Of a DNA stretch of 64,000 nt, positions 7,890 to 17,746 are shown in pieces. How positions within the stretch are numbered: the stretch's first letter is position 1; each line of letters starts with the position of its first letter. The notes below the pieces were generated by a model that was not told where the DNA came from, ran no database searches, and worked only from the letters and a program-made list of their open reading frames with translations. Source of the DNA: Planctomycetales bacterium 10988 (lineage in GTDB: Bacteria; Planctomycetota; Planctomycetia; Pirellulales; Pb10988); the NCBI GenBank assembly GCA_009664345.1, contig CP043547.1, forward strand, positions 1,364,001 to 1,428,000, read 5' to 3'. A program made the position numbers and the translations under genes.

Positions 7890-10800
7890 TCACGCTTGCA
7901 GGTGACTAAGTTCCGACTCTAAGGATTTCCACAGGTTTTGCAAGCGGTTGAGTACCGCGGCGGCTTCTTCGAATTTTCCTTCATGGATGTTGGTTTGTAG
8001 AATCTTTGTTTCTTGCAGAATCGATTCCGCCGAGAAGTAGCTGACCGCTCCTTTAAATGTATGGGCCGCCTTGGCCGCTTGTTCGCCGTTTTCCTCTTGA
8101 AGCCCTCGTTCCATGGTCGCCAGAAGTTTGGGGGCATCCGTCAATAAGAGGGTAGCGATCTCTTTCAAAAGTTGTTGATTCCCTCCACAGCGGGTGAGTG
8201 CTTCATTGAGATCGAAGAGGGAACCGTTTGTTGAACGAGGCTCTGAGGAACTAGGTAGCGGCTCGACTTCCTTGGTTTGTGAAGTCGCTTGGTGATCGGT
8301 TGAGGGAGTCAGTTGCAGCGAACTGCTGGAATTGTCCATGGAAGAGTCATTAAGAGCGGTTTCGGTAATCTCACTCTCAGGAACTTCTAACATTCCGTCG
8401 AGACCTTGATGATCTCCATAGGTTTCAAGGATCCGTTTCAGAGTAAAAGGTCGAATCGGTTTCGCCAAATAGTCATCCATGCCGGCATCATAACATCGCT
8501 GACGATCCTCGATCTGACTGTGGGCAGTGAGGGCAATCACCGGAATGCGACTCGTGCCGTTCTCTTGCTTTCGCCAATTCTCCGTGGCAGTCAACCCATC
8601 CATCATTGGCATTTGAACATCCATGAGAACGAGGTCGATCTCGGAAGACTCCAAGATCTCCAAAGCTTCCACGCCATTATTGGCGACTAAGACTTGATGC
8701 CCCCAGCGTTGCAGCCATTCGACCGCAACCCGTTGATTGATCATATTATCTTCCGCGAGCAGCACTTTGAGGGGATTCATCGGAGCTACCGAGGCCCCTT
8801 CCATTCCCGGATCGATGAAATCTCCTTCCTCGGAAATCACAGCTTTGCCACAAATCGCCCATTCGACTGCGTGGGCGAGTTGCCCGGCTTCGATCACCGG
8901 CTTGAACAAAACAACGGTATGGGCGCAGCGTTGATAACGAACCAAGTTAGCCGCATGTTGCGGACCCGCCAGCAAGACCATCGGAGGGGTTTGCGAACCA
9001 TCTTCTGAATTGCGTAACTCTTCTGCCAAGCGGAAGCCACTCATCTTCGGAAGTTGGGCATCGAGAATAATGGCATCAAAGGGGGCCGAATTGAGCTTCG
9101 CCCCACGAATCACCGCAAGGGCATCTTTGACATTCCCGGCAACGCTGACAGTTGCCCCTTTACGAACCAACATCGCTCGCAAAAGATTGAGACTTGGTTC
9201 ATGGGCATTGATCAGAAGCAGCGAATAGGGCTGCGAGAACTCACCGATTGTATGCATCCGTTCTTGTATGGATTGGTTGCTTATCTCTTTCCAATTTTTA
9301 GAACAGGCCACCACTCCCTCTCGGCAGGTTTCCAACAAGGCGGTGCAATAGAAGGTGGTTCCGCGACCGACCACGCTTTGCAACCAGATCCGGCCTTTCA
9401 TCATGGCAATCAGCCGGGCCACGATCGCCAAGCCCAAGCCGGTTCCTCCATATTTTCGTGTGGTAGAGCCATCAGCTTGCGTAAAGGCATCAAAAATCGC
9501 GGATTGTTTTTTGACCGGAATACCAATTCCTGTATCGGACACACTAAATTGAAGCCGCACCGGAGGATGTTCGCTGTCCGCTTTGGATTTCTTCTTCCCT
9601 GTTTTCTTCTTCTTTTTTTCTGGGGAGTTTTCGGCTCCGGATACGGAAACCAGTTGGGTCGAGGACTTGCGACTGGTCGCTGAAACGGGATGTAACGGGG
9701 ATAGCTCGACGCGGAGGGTTACCTCTCCTTGGTCAGTAAATTTGATCGCATTGTCAATTAAGTTGACAAGGACCTGGCGAAGTCTTCCCGGATCACCACG
9801 GACCCAGCGTGGAACTTGTTCCGAAACATCACAGAGGAGCGTAACTCCTTTTCGATCAGCCGCCAGAACCAAGGTCCGCAGCATCTCCGTGAGCAAGTCC
9901 GGCAAGAAGAAGTGAACTTTCTCTAGCGAAAGTTTCCCTGCTTCGATTTTTGAAAAGTCCAGGACATCGCTTACCAAATACAAGAGCGAATCCGCCGCCG
10001 CCCGAACGGTGTTGAGATATTCCTGTTGCTCGGGGCTGGGAGAAGCGGTCAGGGCAAGTTCGGTCATTCCCAAAATTGCGTTGATCGGCGTACGCAGTTC
10101 ATGGCTGACGTTCGCCAAAAATTCGCTCTTGGCCCACATCGCGGCTTCGACCTGCCGTTGACTTTCCGCCAAGGCTTGGTTGGTCCGCTCCAGCTCTTGA
10201 GCGTATTTCCGCATGGCATCTTCATCCGCCTTTTGCCGGCTGATGTCGCGGACAACCCCGGTGAACGTTCGACGGGAATGCACGAAGATCTCGCTGACAT
10301 TCAGTTCCATCGGGAACTCGGTGCCATCTCTGCGAAGCCCTCGAACCTCTCGCGTTTGACCAAGAATCTTGGCGGACCCGGTGAGGATATATTGGCTGAT
10401 ATGATAATCGTGGCTTGTTGCTTCATTGGTCGGCATTAGCAGTGTAACATTTTCGCCAATGATTTCCTCGGCTTCATAGCCAAAGATTTGTTCTGCGGCT
10501 GCATTGAAGGAAAGAATCTGGCCTTCGGTATCGATGGTCAAAATTCCATCCGAGGCATGATCAACAATATCCCGCGCACGCAGTTCGACCTCTTCCAGCC
10601 GAGTAATGAGCGGACTGCTCATCGTCAGAAATAAAGCTCCGCAACCCAACGCTCCTAACCCGGACATGGCAATCAAGAGGCCAACTTGCCAGAATGGTTC
10701 GTGGATTTCCGAAAGCGGAATTGTGACAATCACCCCCCAATTAAAGGTCGGTACCGGGGAGTAAGCCATTAGGAAGCTATTGCCCATCTCATCTTGAACG

Positions 10801-11264
10801 ATAATCGTTCCCGATTCGCCTTCGAGGGCGCTGAGGGCAGAAAAGCGGAAATGATCGTCTTGGGGACTGACCGCGAAATCGCTCAACCCAGGATGGGTAA
10901 TTGGATTGAAGCTGAGAAATTCGCCCGCCCGCTGGAGAAATTCTAATCTTCGTCCATTTCGCCGGATGATATAGGCACTGGTGGTATCGTAATCCTGATC
11001 GGTCCTCAGAGGGGCATTTCGCAAGGTCGTAAGCGTGGCGGCCTCCGCGTTTCGCACATCCTCGCCTGTGAAGTTGCGAATGTTATTCCTGGCCATTGCC
11101 TCAATCAAAAATGCTTGGCCGGAAGCGATCTCCAACAAGCGGTTTTGCTGCCCCTGCATGACCACCCAATAAAAAGCCAGGATCGTTCCGCCAGCTCCGA
11201 GCAGCGAAAAAACTGTCAGCCGCACAAGCAAAATAAGAAGTTTTCGCTGTCGCGATTGCAGCAT
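7890..11264 (-). CDS. Membrane hybrid histidine kinase (PAS-HisKA-HATPase-REC-REC-HPt)
   Basis: 1124-aa phosphorelay kinase. A membrane helix (8-35) precedes an extracytoplasmic sensor (about 40-185) and a second helix (190-216). PAS spans 225-345. HisKA carries His388 in FLANVSHELRTP; HATPase has DNAIKFTD, DTGIGIP and GGTGLGLAI. The first receiver (680-800) has Asp735 and Lys788, but its acidic pair is replaced (LLLINAHEP). The second (832-950) is complete: Glu838/Asp839, Asp882, Lys935. The C-terminal HPt carries His1068 (AAHTFKG). A Lys-rich insert (about 550-562) interrupts the ATPase domain. AAGGAT precedes the ATG. It lies upstream of the PAS/HTH and receiver-like genes on the same strand, likely partners; repeat copy A separates them. 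Confidence 0.95.
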   Translation of the reverse strand: MLQSRQRKLLILLVRLTVFSLLGAGGTILAFYWVVMQGQQNRLLEIASGQAFLIEAMARNNIRNFTGEDVRNAEAATLTTLRNAPLRTDQDYDTTSAYIIRRNGRRLEFLQRAGEFLSFNPITHPGLSDFAVSPQDDHFRFSALSALEGESGTIIVQDEMGNSFLMAYSPVPTFNWGVIVTIPLSEIHEPFWQVGLLIAMSGLGALGCGALFLTMSSPLITRLEEVELRARDIVDHASDGILTIDTEGQILSFNAAAEQIFGYEAEEIIGENVTLLMPTNEATSHDYHISQYILTGSAKILGQTREVRGLRRDGTEFPMELNVSEIFVHSRRTFTGVVRDISRQKADEDAMRKYAQELERTNQALAESQRQVEAAMWAKSEFLANVSHELRTPINAILGMTELALTASPSPEQQEYLNTVRAAADSLLYLVSDVLDFSKIEAGKLSLEKVHFFLPDLLTEMLRTLVLAADRKGVTLLCDVSEQVPRWVRGDPGRLRQVLVNLIDNAIKFTDQGEVTLRVELSPLHPVSATSRKSSTQLVSVSGAENSPEKKKKKTGKKKSKADSEHPPVRLQFSVSDTGIGIPVKKQSAIFDAFTQADGSTTRKYGGTGLGLAIVARLIAMMKGRIWLQSVVGRGTTFYCTALLETCREGVVACSKNWKEISNQSIQERMHTIGEFSQPYSLLLINAHEPSLNLLRAMLVRKGATVSVAGNVKDALAVIRGAKLNSAPFDAIILDAQLPKMSGFRLAEELRNSEDGSQTPPMVLLAGPQHAANLVRYQRCAHTVVLFKPVIEAGQLAHAVEWAICGKAVISEEGDFIDPGMEGASVAPMNPLKVLLAEDNMINQRVAVEWLQRWGHQVLVANNGVEALEILESSEIDLVLMDVQMPMMDGLTATENWRKQENGTSRIPVIALTAHSQIEDRQRCYDAGMDDYLAKPIRPFTLKRILETYGDHQGLDGMLEVPESEITETALNDSSMDNSSSSLQLTPSTDHQATSQTKEVEPLPSSSEPRSTNGSLFDLNEALTRCGGNQQLLKEIATLLLTDAPKLLATMERGLQEENGEQAAKAAHTFKGAVSYFSAESILQETKILQTNIHEGKFEEAAAVLNRLQNLWKSLESELSHLQA

Positions 11265-11754
11265 CGAATCTCAATCCTTAATGGCAATGAATAAAAGAGA
11301 AAACAACCTGAGTGAAGTATCGTGAGGGGGCTTTCTTTCCGCATTTTCACCCCATTGAATCATCGACAGAAGTAGACAAGTGGATAAAAATATTTGACTT
11401 CTACAAGTTCTTTTAGAAAGAATCAAGCGCAATGCCTCTTTTACTTCCTACGTTGTTCTGAGCCATTTGCTCAAAGAAACTGAAAGAAATCCTGATTCTA
11501 TCTGGATTTTGCCAAGAAAGGGAGAATCAGCAAGGCAATTTTTTCAGTGCTACTCCTGCTAGCATCTTTCATAAATTCTGGAAAAACCGGTCTCATTGAT
11601 GGTTCCCAAAAGGGCGGGAATCGTTATACTAGATGGGATATCCCAAAACAGACGAGGACCGTGTTTCACTTCCATTTTCAATCGAGAAGTGGAATGTTCG
11701 AGTTCTCCAGAAGTTACTCAACCAATTAATACAGACTCTTACGAGGATTTTCCT
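11265..11754. other. Intergenic region, kinase / rpmG divergent
   Basis: 490 bases with no convincing gene. Upstream of rpmG, TATACT (11625-11630) could be a -10 box, and TTCCC/GGGAA (11603-11607, 11616-11620) forms a short hairpin around it. The ORF that extends rpmG upstream to 11596 has no support. Confidence 0.4.
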
Positions 11755-11916
11755 ATGGCTAAAAAGGATAAAAAAGAAGTTATCCACCTTGTTTGCAGCG
11801 AAACAGGGGACCAAAATTATACGCTCAAACGCAAGCGTGGTGGCGAAAAGCTGAAATTGAAAAAGTATAGCCCCCGTCTTCGTAAACACACCATTCACAA
11901 CGAAAAGCGAAAATAA
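11755..11916 (+). CDS. rpmG: 50S ribosomal protein L33
   Basis: Small basic large-subunit protein of 53 aa, the normal size. The sequence runs from MAKKDKKEVIHLVCSE to a Lys/Arg-rich end (HTIHNEKRK). Only one Cys is present, so this is the zinc-free (C-minus) form without the paired CxxC motifs. The ATG at 11755 follows GAGGA at 11742-11746. It stands alone with its own terminator at 11934-11973. Confidence 0.93.
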   Translation: MAKKDKKEVIHLVCSETGDQNYTLKRKRGGEKLKLKKYSPRLRKHTIHNEKRK

Positions 11917-11933
11917 TCGCTTCTTTCTCTTAC

Positions 11934-11973
11934 AAACCTCTTCTGCAACGATTTTTGTGGAAGAGGTTTTTTT
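11934..11973 (+). terminator. Terminator of rpmG
   Basis: Stem AAACCTCTTC (11934-11943) / GAAGAGGTTT (11960-11969) followed by T residues to 11973. It ends only 7 nt before the next start codon, which argues against a longer N-terminus of the next gene. Confidence 0.9.
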
Positions 11974-11980
11974 ATCGAGT

Positions 11981-13018
11981 ATGAAGTCTATCCATCTGCC
12001 TGACCTACCTGGACAGCTCGCTGAGCTGATTCGACAAATTCCCGAACGAAAGGTTGTCACCTACGGGGAGCTTGCACGCTCTTTGGGTGATTCCAGCGCG
12101 GCCAAATGGGTCGCTCTCTATTGTCGGCAAACTGCTGAGGATTTTTCGATCCCCACGCATCGGGTCATTCGCGCGACCGGGGAAGTGGCGAGTTCAACGT
12201 CTCCCGACTTTAAAGTCAAATGCGAGCGGCTGAAACAAGAAGGGGTCCCGGTCAAAGATGGAAAGGTTGATCTTTCACAGCATCACTTTCAGCAGCTTCC
12301 TTCTTTGGGAATTCTTCATCAATTGCGAGAAGATCAACTCGACTTGCAGGCGAAATTGCAATTCGAGCCCTTCGACGGGGTGCCAGAAACAATTGGCGGG
12401 ATCGATGTTTCCTATGCCAAACCAGGGAAGGGGACGGTTTGCCTAACCGTGGTGAAAACGGCGGACGGAAGCCTGTTGGAAACGCATTACTTGGAAAGAG
12501 ACATCCCTTTTCCCTACATTCCAGGGTATCTCTCGTTTCGTGAATTGCCGCTCTTGTTGGAAATTACGCAGCAAGCGATGACAAGTGGCCATTTACCGCC
12601 GGTGTTGATGGTCGATGGGAATGGAATTTTACATCCCCGGAGATTGGGAATCGCTGCTCACTTGGGCATCTTGTTGGATTGGCCGACCTTCGGAGTTGCC
12701 AAGAAACTGCTCTGCGGGAGTTTGGAACCTGCCGATCCGCAAACGAGTTCTCGTCCCACTCAGGGAACCGTTACGGAAACCAAAGAGCTTTCCGCAGGTG
12801 AAAAAAAGCCCATTTATCTCCATGAGAAAGTTGTTGGCTTTACCACGCGTTTGACGGAGCGTTCCACGCATCCGATCTTTGTCTCACCGGGAAACAAGAT
12901 CGATCTTATCTCGGTGGAACGCATCTTGGATTCGCTTCCTGTCGATAAGTGGTTGCCTGCCCCGACGTACTTCGCCGATCGTCTCAGCCGCAAGCAATCC
13001 AAACTTTCAGACGAATAG
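11981..13018 (+). CDS. Alkyltransferase-like (ATL) domain fused to endonuclease V
   Basis: Predicted DNA-repair fusion, 345 aa from ATG 11981. Residues 1-95 match the MGMT/Ogt DNA-binding domain (VVTYGELARSLG, IPTHRVIRATGEV). The reactive Cys of the PCHR motif is Thr59, so this is an ATL-type damage recogniser, not a methyltransferase. Residues about 105-335 are endonuclease V, which nicks near deaminated bases such as hypoxanthine: Asp142 in GGIDVSY, Glu188 in YIPGYLSFRE, Asp212 in VDGNG, and GVAKK. Where many relatives have His, this one has Asn305 (VSPGNKID). A 20-residue loop (251-272) is extra. An upstream start at 11957 falls inside the rpmG terminator and is rejected. Confidence 0.9.
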   Translation: MKSIHLPDLPGQLAELIRQIPERKVVTYGELARSLGDSSAAKWVALYCRQTAEDFSIPTHRVIRATGEVASSTSPDFKVKCERLKQEGVPVKDGKVDLSQHHFQQLPSLGILHQLREDQLDLQAKLQFEPFDGVPETIGGIDVSYAKPGKGTVCLTVVKTADGSLLETHYLERDIPFPYIPGYLSFRELPLLLEITQQAMTSGHLPPVLMVDGNGILHPRRLGIAAHLGILLDWPTFGVAKKLLCGSLEPADPQTSSRPTQGTVTETKELSAGEKKPIYLHEKVVGFTTRLTERSTHPIFVSPGNKIDLISVERILDSLPVDKWLPAPTYFADRLSRKQSKLSDE

Positions 13019-13047
13019 AGCACGACACAGCGGACTGCATCGTGCTC
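13018..13047. terminator. Hairpin between convergent genes
   Basis: GAGCACGA (13018-13025) / TCGTGCTC (13040-13047), 14-nt loop, overlapping the last base of the endonuclease stop codon. Neither side has a strong T tract, so terminator function is plausible but unproven. Confidence 0.5.
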
Positions 13048-13084
13048 TTGGTTCATACTTCGATTTGCTCAATACAAAGTTTTT

Positions 13085-14395
13085 CTAATTCTCAGCTTGC
13101 TTCGAGATACAATACAAAGCCTTGTTGGATCGCAGGAATAGTTGATCGCCAGCAATCGCCGGAGTGGCGTTGAAGTCAGTATCGTCATCGAATCGGTTCT
13201 GGGCGACGATTTCAAACTTCGGCTCTGCTTTGAAAATGTAAGTTCCACTTCTTCGCGTGGTGGCGATAATATTGTCTTTCACGCGAATGACAGAACCATA
13301 CATCGCCCGGCCTCCGCCGCTCCCTTGGAGAGGCAATCGTTCGCGAAAGACCTCTTCACCTGTTTTGGCATCCGTGCAATGGGCAATCCCTTGATCATTG
13401 ACCCAATAGAGATACCCTTCGTAATAGATGGGGGTCGGCACATAAGAAGTCAACGAACTTTCCCAGAGGACTTTCGATTCCGTCACATCGCCTTGGCCCC
13501 CGGCTTCAATGGCCACACTTCCGCGACCACGAATGCCCCCGAAGGCATAAATGATGTTTTCATGGCTGAAGACACTGGGGGAAATATTCCCGCCCATTAC
13601 AATTTCTGCCATCCATTTCAACTTCCCATTTTGTGGATTCATGCCCCAAACTTCACCCGGCACGGCAATGACCAGTTCCTCTGAACCGTCTTCCAAGGGA
13701 ACAATCGACGGGGTGCCGAAGGTCAGGTCCAAGGTCGAAGCTTCGGCTTTCCAAATCTCTTCACCGTTGGTTTTGTTTAAGGCATAGATCGCACGACTTT
13801 CGCTGGAAGCGGTGACAATCAACATCTCTTTATAAAGGATCAAGCTCGAAGCCGTCCCCCATTCGCGATTGTCTGATTCCGTCCCGACGCTGACGTGCCA
13901 TTGTTCATTGCCATCGAGATCGTAGGCATAAACTCCGGATTTTCCAAAGAAGGCATAAACATACTCCCCATCGGAAACGGGGCTGTTACTCGCATAGCCG
14001 TGTTCGGTAATGAAGCCACGATAAGGGTCTTCCGGCAAAACGGCATCGACGGTCTTTTTCCAAAGGATTTCCCCTTTTTGCCGATCGACACAGAGAAGAT
14101 TTCGCTTCAAAGACTCGATGTTCCCCGGTTCGATTTCATCCAAACCATAGCCGGAATAGGAAGTGAGAAAGATCTTTTGATCCACAATAATAGGGCTAGA
14201 GGAACCGGCAGACCCAGTCAATTCCAACTTCCATTCAAGATTCTTGTCTTCTCCCCACTCCAAGGGGATGTCCGCATCATCGCTGGCTTGCTTCGCATCC
14301 GGGCCTAAAAAACGTGGCCAATCCTCAGCAATCGCTTGGCTATTCAACAGGAAAAGGCCGGCGAACAGGCCAAGACTCGCAGTAATTGATCGCAT
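13085..14395 (-). CDS. Secreted PQQ-like beta-propeller protein
   Basis: Exported protein of 436 aa with a signal peptide ending QAIA, then mature EDWPRFLGP, the typical opening of planctomycete PQQ-like quinoprotein propellers. Blades are visible as repeated Trp-docking strands such as LLCVDRQKGEILWKK, AIYALNKTNGEEIWKA and GMNPQNGKLKWMAE. It lacks evident catalytic residues of PQQ dehydrogenases and is more likely a BamB-like binding scaffold. The start is ATG at 14395; the TTG one codon earlier is less likely. GGGGAA lies 5-6 nt upstream. It converges on the endonuclease fusion. Confidence 0.88.
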   Translation of the reverse strand: MRSITASLGLFAGLFLLNSQAIAEDWPRFLGPDAKQASDDADIPLEWGEDKNLEWKLELTGSAGSSSPIIVDQKIFLTSYSGYGLDEIEPGNIESLKRNLLCVDRQKGEILWKKTVDAVLPEDPYRGFITEHGYASNSPVSDGEYVYAFFGKSGVYAYDLDGNEQWHVSVGTESDNREWGTASSLILYKEMLIVTASSESRAIYALNKTNGEEIWKAEASTLDLTFGTPSIVPLEDGSEELVIAVPGEVWGMNPQNGKLKWMAEIVMGGNISPSVFSHENIIYAFGGIRGRGSVAIEAGGQGDVTESKVLWESSLTSYVPTPIYYEGYLYWVNDQGIAHCTDAKTGEEVFRERLPLQGSGGGRAMYGSVIRVKDNIIATTRRSGTYIFKAEPKFEIVAQNRFDDDTDFNATPAIAGDQLFLRSNKALYCISKQAEN

Positions 14396-14398
14396 CAA

Positions 14399-14879
14399 AA
14401 TTCCCCTTTAATCCGGGTGATAAAGCTGGCGGGTTCACGGAAGACTCTGTTTGATGAACCCTGGTGCTACTTCAAAGTTTCGCAAGAAATAGTCGATTCC
14501 TCAAGGATCATCACGGCTTAAACCTCACGAATCCACTCCGTGGGTTGGCTCCTCTTTTCCATTCTACGAGAAAGCGCCTACTTTTCAGGGGCAAAAGAGG
14601 CTTAGAACCGGAAAAGCTAGGCTCATTCGGCTCAGAAAATCTGGATAGGTAAAAGAATTTTGATTTGTTCTTGCCCCGTCTCTTGATTGTCGTTTCCAAC
14701 TCTGGTTATCTAAACAACTGGTTCTTGGAAATGATCTTTGCCAAATGCTTCTTCAATGCGTCACTTGGCAAGATTCAATTGAATGTGGTCACGAGTTCGA
14801 CGGCTTCGTCATTCACAAAGCTAACGGAACTCCATCACAATACTATCTCCCCCATTACTTTCTTTAGAAAGGTAATTTT
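14399..14879. other. Intergenic region between divergent secreted-protein genes
   Basis: 481 bases with no credible gene. An interrupted inverted repeat CCTCTTTT / AAAAGAGG lies around 14553-14600, and the region carries promoters for both flanking genes. Small ORFs here have no ribosome binding site and no recognisable sequence. Confidence 0.4.
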
Positions 14880-16460
14880 ATGACAGCTCCTTATTTTACT
14901 TCGTTACGCTCCGGCTGGCTGGTCGCCATGGTGGGTCTCGCGTTGGGGACCTCCGCGGTGCAAGCCGAAGTGAGTCTCCCATCCATCTTTACTGATCATA
15001 TGGTTTTGCAACGTGAGCATGAAAACAAGATCTGGGGTTCCGCTTCCGCTGGCGAAGAAATCACCCTGACGATCAACGAACAATCGGTCTCGACAACGGC
15101 GGATGATGACGGAAAATGGGAAGCTAAACTTCCCCCCATGCCCGCTGGTGGCCCGCACGAGATTCAAATCTCTGGCGAAAATGAACTGACCCTCAAAGAC
15201 GTTTTGGTTGGAGAAGTTTGGGTCTGCTCCGGTCAATCCAATATGGCTTGGCCGGTCGATCGTGCAATCAACTCGGACCTTGAAATCCAAACCGCCAAAT
15301 ATCCCCAAATCCGTCTGATCTCGATTCCGAACGTTGGAACCCAAGAAGCTCAAGACGATTTCAAGGGGGAATGGCAAGTTTGCTCGCCGGAAACCGTTGG
15401 CCAATTCTCCGCGGTTGGCTACTTCTTCGGTCGTGATTTGCATCAAATGCTCGATGTACCGATCGGTTTGATCGACAATGCCTGGGGTGGTTCCGCCTCG
15501 GAAGCTTGGGTCGATCGCGAAACCCTCGAAAAGTCCGGTAAGTTCGATAACCTCCTCAAAAAGTGGGATAATCTCGCCAAGACGTATGACCCCGAAAAAG
15601 TCCAAGCTGCCTATCAAAAACAGTTGGAAAACTGGCAAGCTAAAGTTCGTGAACTACGTGAAGCCGGGAAAGATAAATTCCCCAATCGTCCACGTGCTCC
15701 CCGCGATGCCCTCAAAGGCCAGCATCGTCCGGCCAATCTTTACAACGGGGTTCTCAACCCAATTATCGGATACGGCATTCGCGGAGCCATTTGGTACCAA
15801 GGCGAATCGAACTCCGGTCGAGCCTATCAATATCGCGATCTCTTCCCCTTGATGATCCAAACCTGGCGTAAAGCTTGGGATCAAGGCGATTTCCCCTTCT
15901 ACTGGGTGCAATTGGCCGACTTCCGCGATGAAGTCTCCACTCCTGGAGATAGCGATTGGGCCGAATTGCGAGAAGCTCAAACGATGACCCTTTCGTTACC
16001 GAACTCCGGTCAAGCCGTCACGATTGACTTGGGCGAAGGCCGCGACATTCATCCGACGAAGAAGCAAGAAGTCGCTCGCCGCTTGGCTCGTTGGGCCTTG
16101 GCGGAAACCTATGGCTTCGATATTGCTTATCGCAGTGCCACCTATAAATCGATGGAACGCGATGGCCAAGGCATTATCATCACCCTCGACAATGTCAACG
16201 GAGCCTTGGAAACCCATGACACCGCCGAAGTAAAAGGCTTTGCGATCGCTGGGGAAGATCATGTCTTCCACAATGCCCAAGCCAAAATCATTTCGGACAA
16301 CCAAGTGAAGGTTTGGAGCGATGAAGTTCAAAATCCGGTCGCGGTTCGTTATGCCTGGGCGAACAACCCGGTGATGAATCTACAAGATTCCGTCGAACTG
16401 CCCGTGACTCCGTTCCGCACCGATGATTGGGAAGGCGTCACCGCCGGGGTCGATCAATAG
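14880..16460 (+). CDS. Sialate O-acetylesterase-like SGNH hydrolase
   Basis: Secreted esterase, 526 aa, predicted to remove O-acetyl groups from sugars (sialic acid or other glycans; substrate not deducible). The signal peptide ends at VQA. An N-terminal beta domain ([27 protein letters not shown]) precedes the catalytic SGNH core. The nucleophile Ser lies in [10 protein letters not shown], then [10 protein letters not shown]-type block [21 protein letters not shown], and the Asp/His region [17 protein letters not shown]. It is followed by a terminator at 16521-16558. Its neighbour, a Gfo/Idh/MocA dehydrogenase, also fits sugar catabolism, though each has its own transcription signals. Confidence 0.9.
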   Translation: MTAPYFTSLRSGWLVAMVGLALGTSAVQAEVSLPSIFTDHMVLQREHENKIWGSASAGEEITLTINEQSVSTTADDDGKWEAKLPPMPAGGPHEIQISGENELTLKDVLVGEVWVCSGQSNMAWPVDRAINSDLEIQTAKYPQIRLISIPNVGTQEAQDDFKGEWQVCSPETVGQFSAVGYFFGRDLHQMLDVPIGLIDNAWGGSASEAWVDRETLEKSGKFDNLLKKWDNLAKTYDPEKVQAAYQKQLENWQAKVRELREAGKDKFPNRPRAPRDALKGQHRPANLYNGVLNPIIGYGIRGAIWYQGESNSGRAYQYRDLFPLMIQTWRKAWDQGDFPFYWVQLADFRDEVSTPGDSDWAELREAQTMTLSLPNSGQAVTIDLGEGRDIHPTKKQEVARRLARWALAETYGFDIAYRSATYKSMERDGQGIIITLDNVNGALETHDTAEVKGFAIAGEDHVFHNAQAKIISDNQVKVWSDEVQNPVAVRYAWANNPVMNLQDSVELPVTPFRTDDWEGVTAGVDQ

Positions 16461-16520
16461 TTTTTATTGAGCCTAAAAGGTACGAGTCAACGCTTTCCTT
16501 CGTTTCGACCTAATAATCTC

Positions 16521-16558
16521 AAGCCGCTGGCGAGCTGGTTCTCGTCAGTGGCTTTTTT
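16521..16558 (+). terminator. Terminator of the acetylesterase gene
   Basis: 14-bp stem with two G-T pairs (16521-16534 / 16541-16554), loop CTGGTT, then TTTT to 16558. Confidence 0.9.
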
Positions 16559-16609
16559 ATTGCTAAACTTAAAAGAATACATACGAACGAAGAACACTAG
16601 AAAAGGATT

Positions 16610-17683
16610 ATGAACGTGCAGGAAAACGTTCCACTGCGAGTTGGTTTAATTGGAGTTGGGGGAATTGCTCGCGGTCAACATTTGCCAGGATGGGCAGCCT
16701 GTTCCGACGTGGAAGTCGTTGCCGTCGCGGATGTCTCGGAGGAAATGCGAACGAGTACCGCTGAGAAATTTAACATCCCGCATACCTTTTCCGATTACCG
16801 GGAGATGCTCAGTCAAGCAAAGTTCGACATCGTTGATATCTGTGCCCCCAGCGCTCTCCATGCAAGGATGATCCTTGATAGTCTTGCGGCGGGTTGCCAT
16901 GTTCTGTGTGAAAAACCAATGGCGACTTGTTTTGAAGATGCCCAAAAAATCCTAGCTGCATTGCATAAGACCGACCGCAAGTTAATGATCGCCCAGCAAT
17001 TTCGCTATGATCCGATGACCCTCCAGTTGCGGAAATTTCTTGCGGATTTAAATATCGGTGATATTTACTACACAAGAGCCCAGTGGTTACGCCGCCGCTT
17101 TCTGCCAGGACAAGCCACTTTTACACAAAAGCACTTAAGTGGTGGTGGACCGCTGTATGATTTAGGCGTTCATCTGATTGACTTAGCATGGTGGATGATG
17201 GGCAATCCGCAACCAACTCATGTCAGCGGGGGAGTGTATAATCTTCTCGCCAAACGAACCGACCTCGGAAGTGATTGGACGGACTGGAATCCAGAAACGA
17301 TGGATGTGGAAGATTTCGCGGCGGGAACGATTCGTTTTGAAAATGGTTCCATTCTAAGTCTTGAGACAAGTTGGCTTGCTTTTCAACCAGAAGCGGAAAC
17401 GACGCAAATTCAATGGTTTGGTTCAAAAGGTGGGTTTCAATGGCCACAAGGGACCATCGTGGGCGAAACAAATCGAATCCCTTGGGATACACAAATACGT
17501 AAACATCAAGGAACACCCGCCCATACCGCTTTAATATTGGACTATGTAAAAGCCATTCGTGAAGAACGTCCGGTTCCGATTGATCCTGTGCAATCCGCTC
17601 AAATCATTCAACTCCTCGATGCCATGTATCAATCCGCGGAAAAAAAACAGGAAATCACATTACCAAAAATAGATGCTGAATAA
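16610..17683 (+). CDS. Gfo/Idh/MocA family oxidoreductase
   Basis: NAD(P)-dependent sugar or inositol dehydrogenase, 357 aa; the substrate is unknown. The Rossmann motif GLIGVGGIARGQHLPGW lies at the N-terminus and the family signature CEKPMA at about residue 103. The C-terminal alpha/beta domain holds GGGPLYDLGVHLIDLAWWMMG, with the conserved His/Asp face near residue 180. There is no signal peptide or Tat motif, so this member is cytoplasmic, unlike many planctomycete homologues. ATG 16610 follows AAAAGGA closely; a GTG at 16616 would have better spacing, leaving a two-codon uncertainty. Confidence 0.92.
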   Translation: MNVQENVPLRVGLIGVGGIARGQHLPGWAACSDVEVVAVADVSEEMRTSTAEKFNIPHTFSDYREMLSQAKFDIVDICAPSALHARMILDSLAAGCHVLCEKPMATCFEDAQKILAALHKTDRKLMIAQQFRYDPMTLQLRKFLADLNIGDIYYTRAQWLRRRFLPGQATFTQKHLSGGGPLYDLGVHLIDLAWWMMGNPQPTHVSGGVYNLLAKRTDLGSDWTDWNPETMDVEDFAAGTIRFENGSILSLETSWLAFQPEAETTQIQWFGSKGGFQWPQGTIVGETNRIPWDTQIRKHQGTPAHTALILDYVKAIREERPVPIDPVQSAQIIQLLDAMYQSAEKKQEITLPKIDAE

Positions 17684-17746
17684 TTTTCTACAAAATTTTC
17701 TACTTTATCAGTCTATCACTTATAAATATTTATTCTCTCATTCTAT

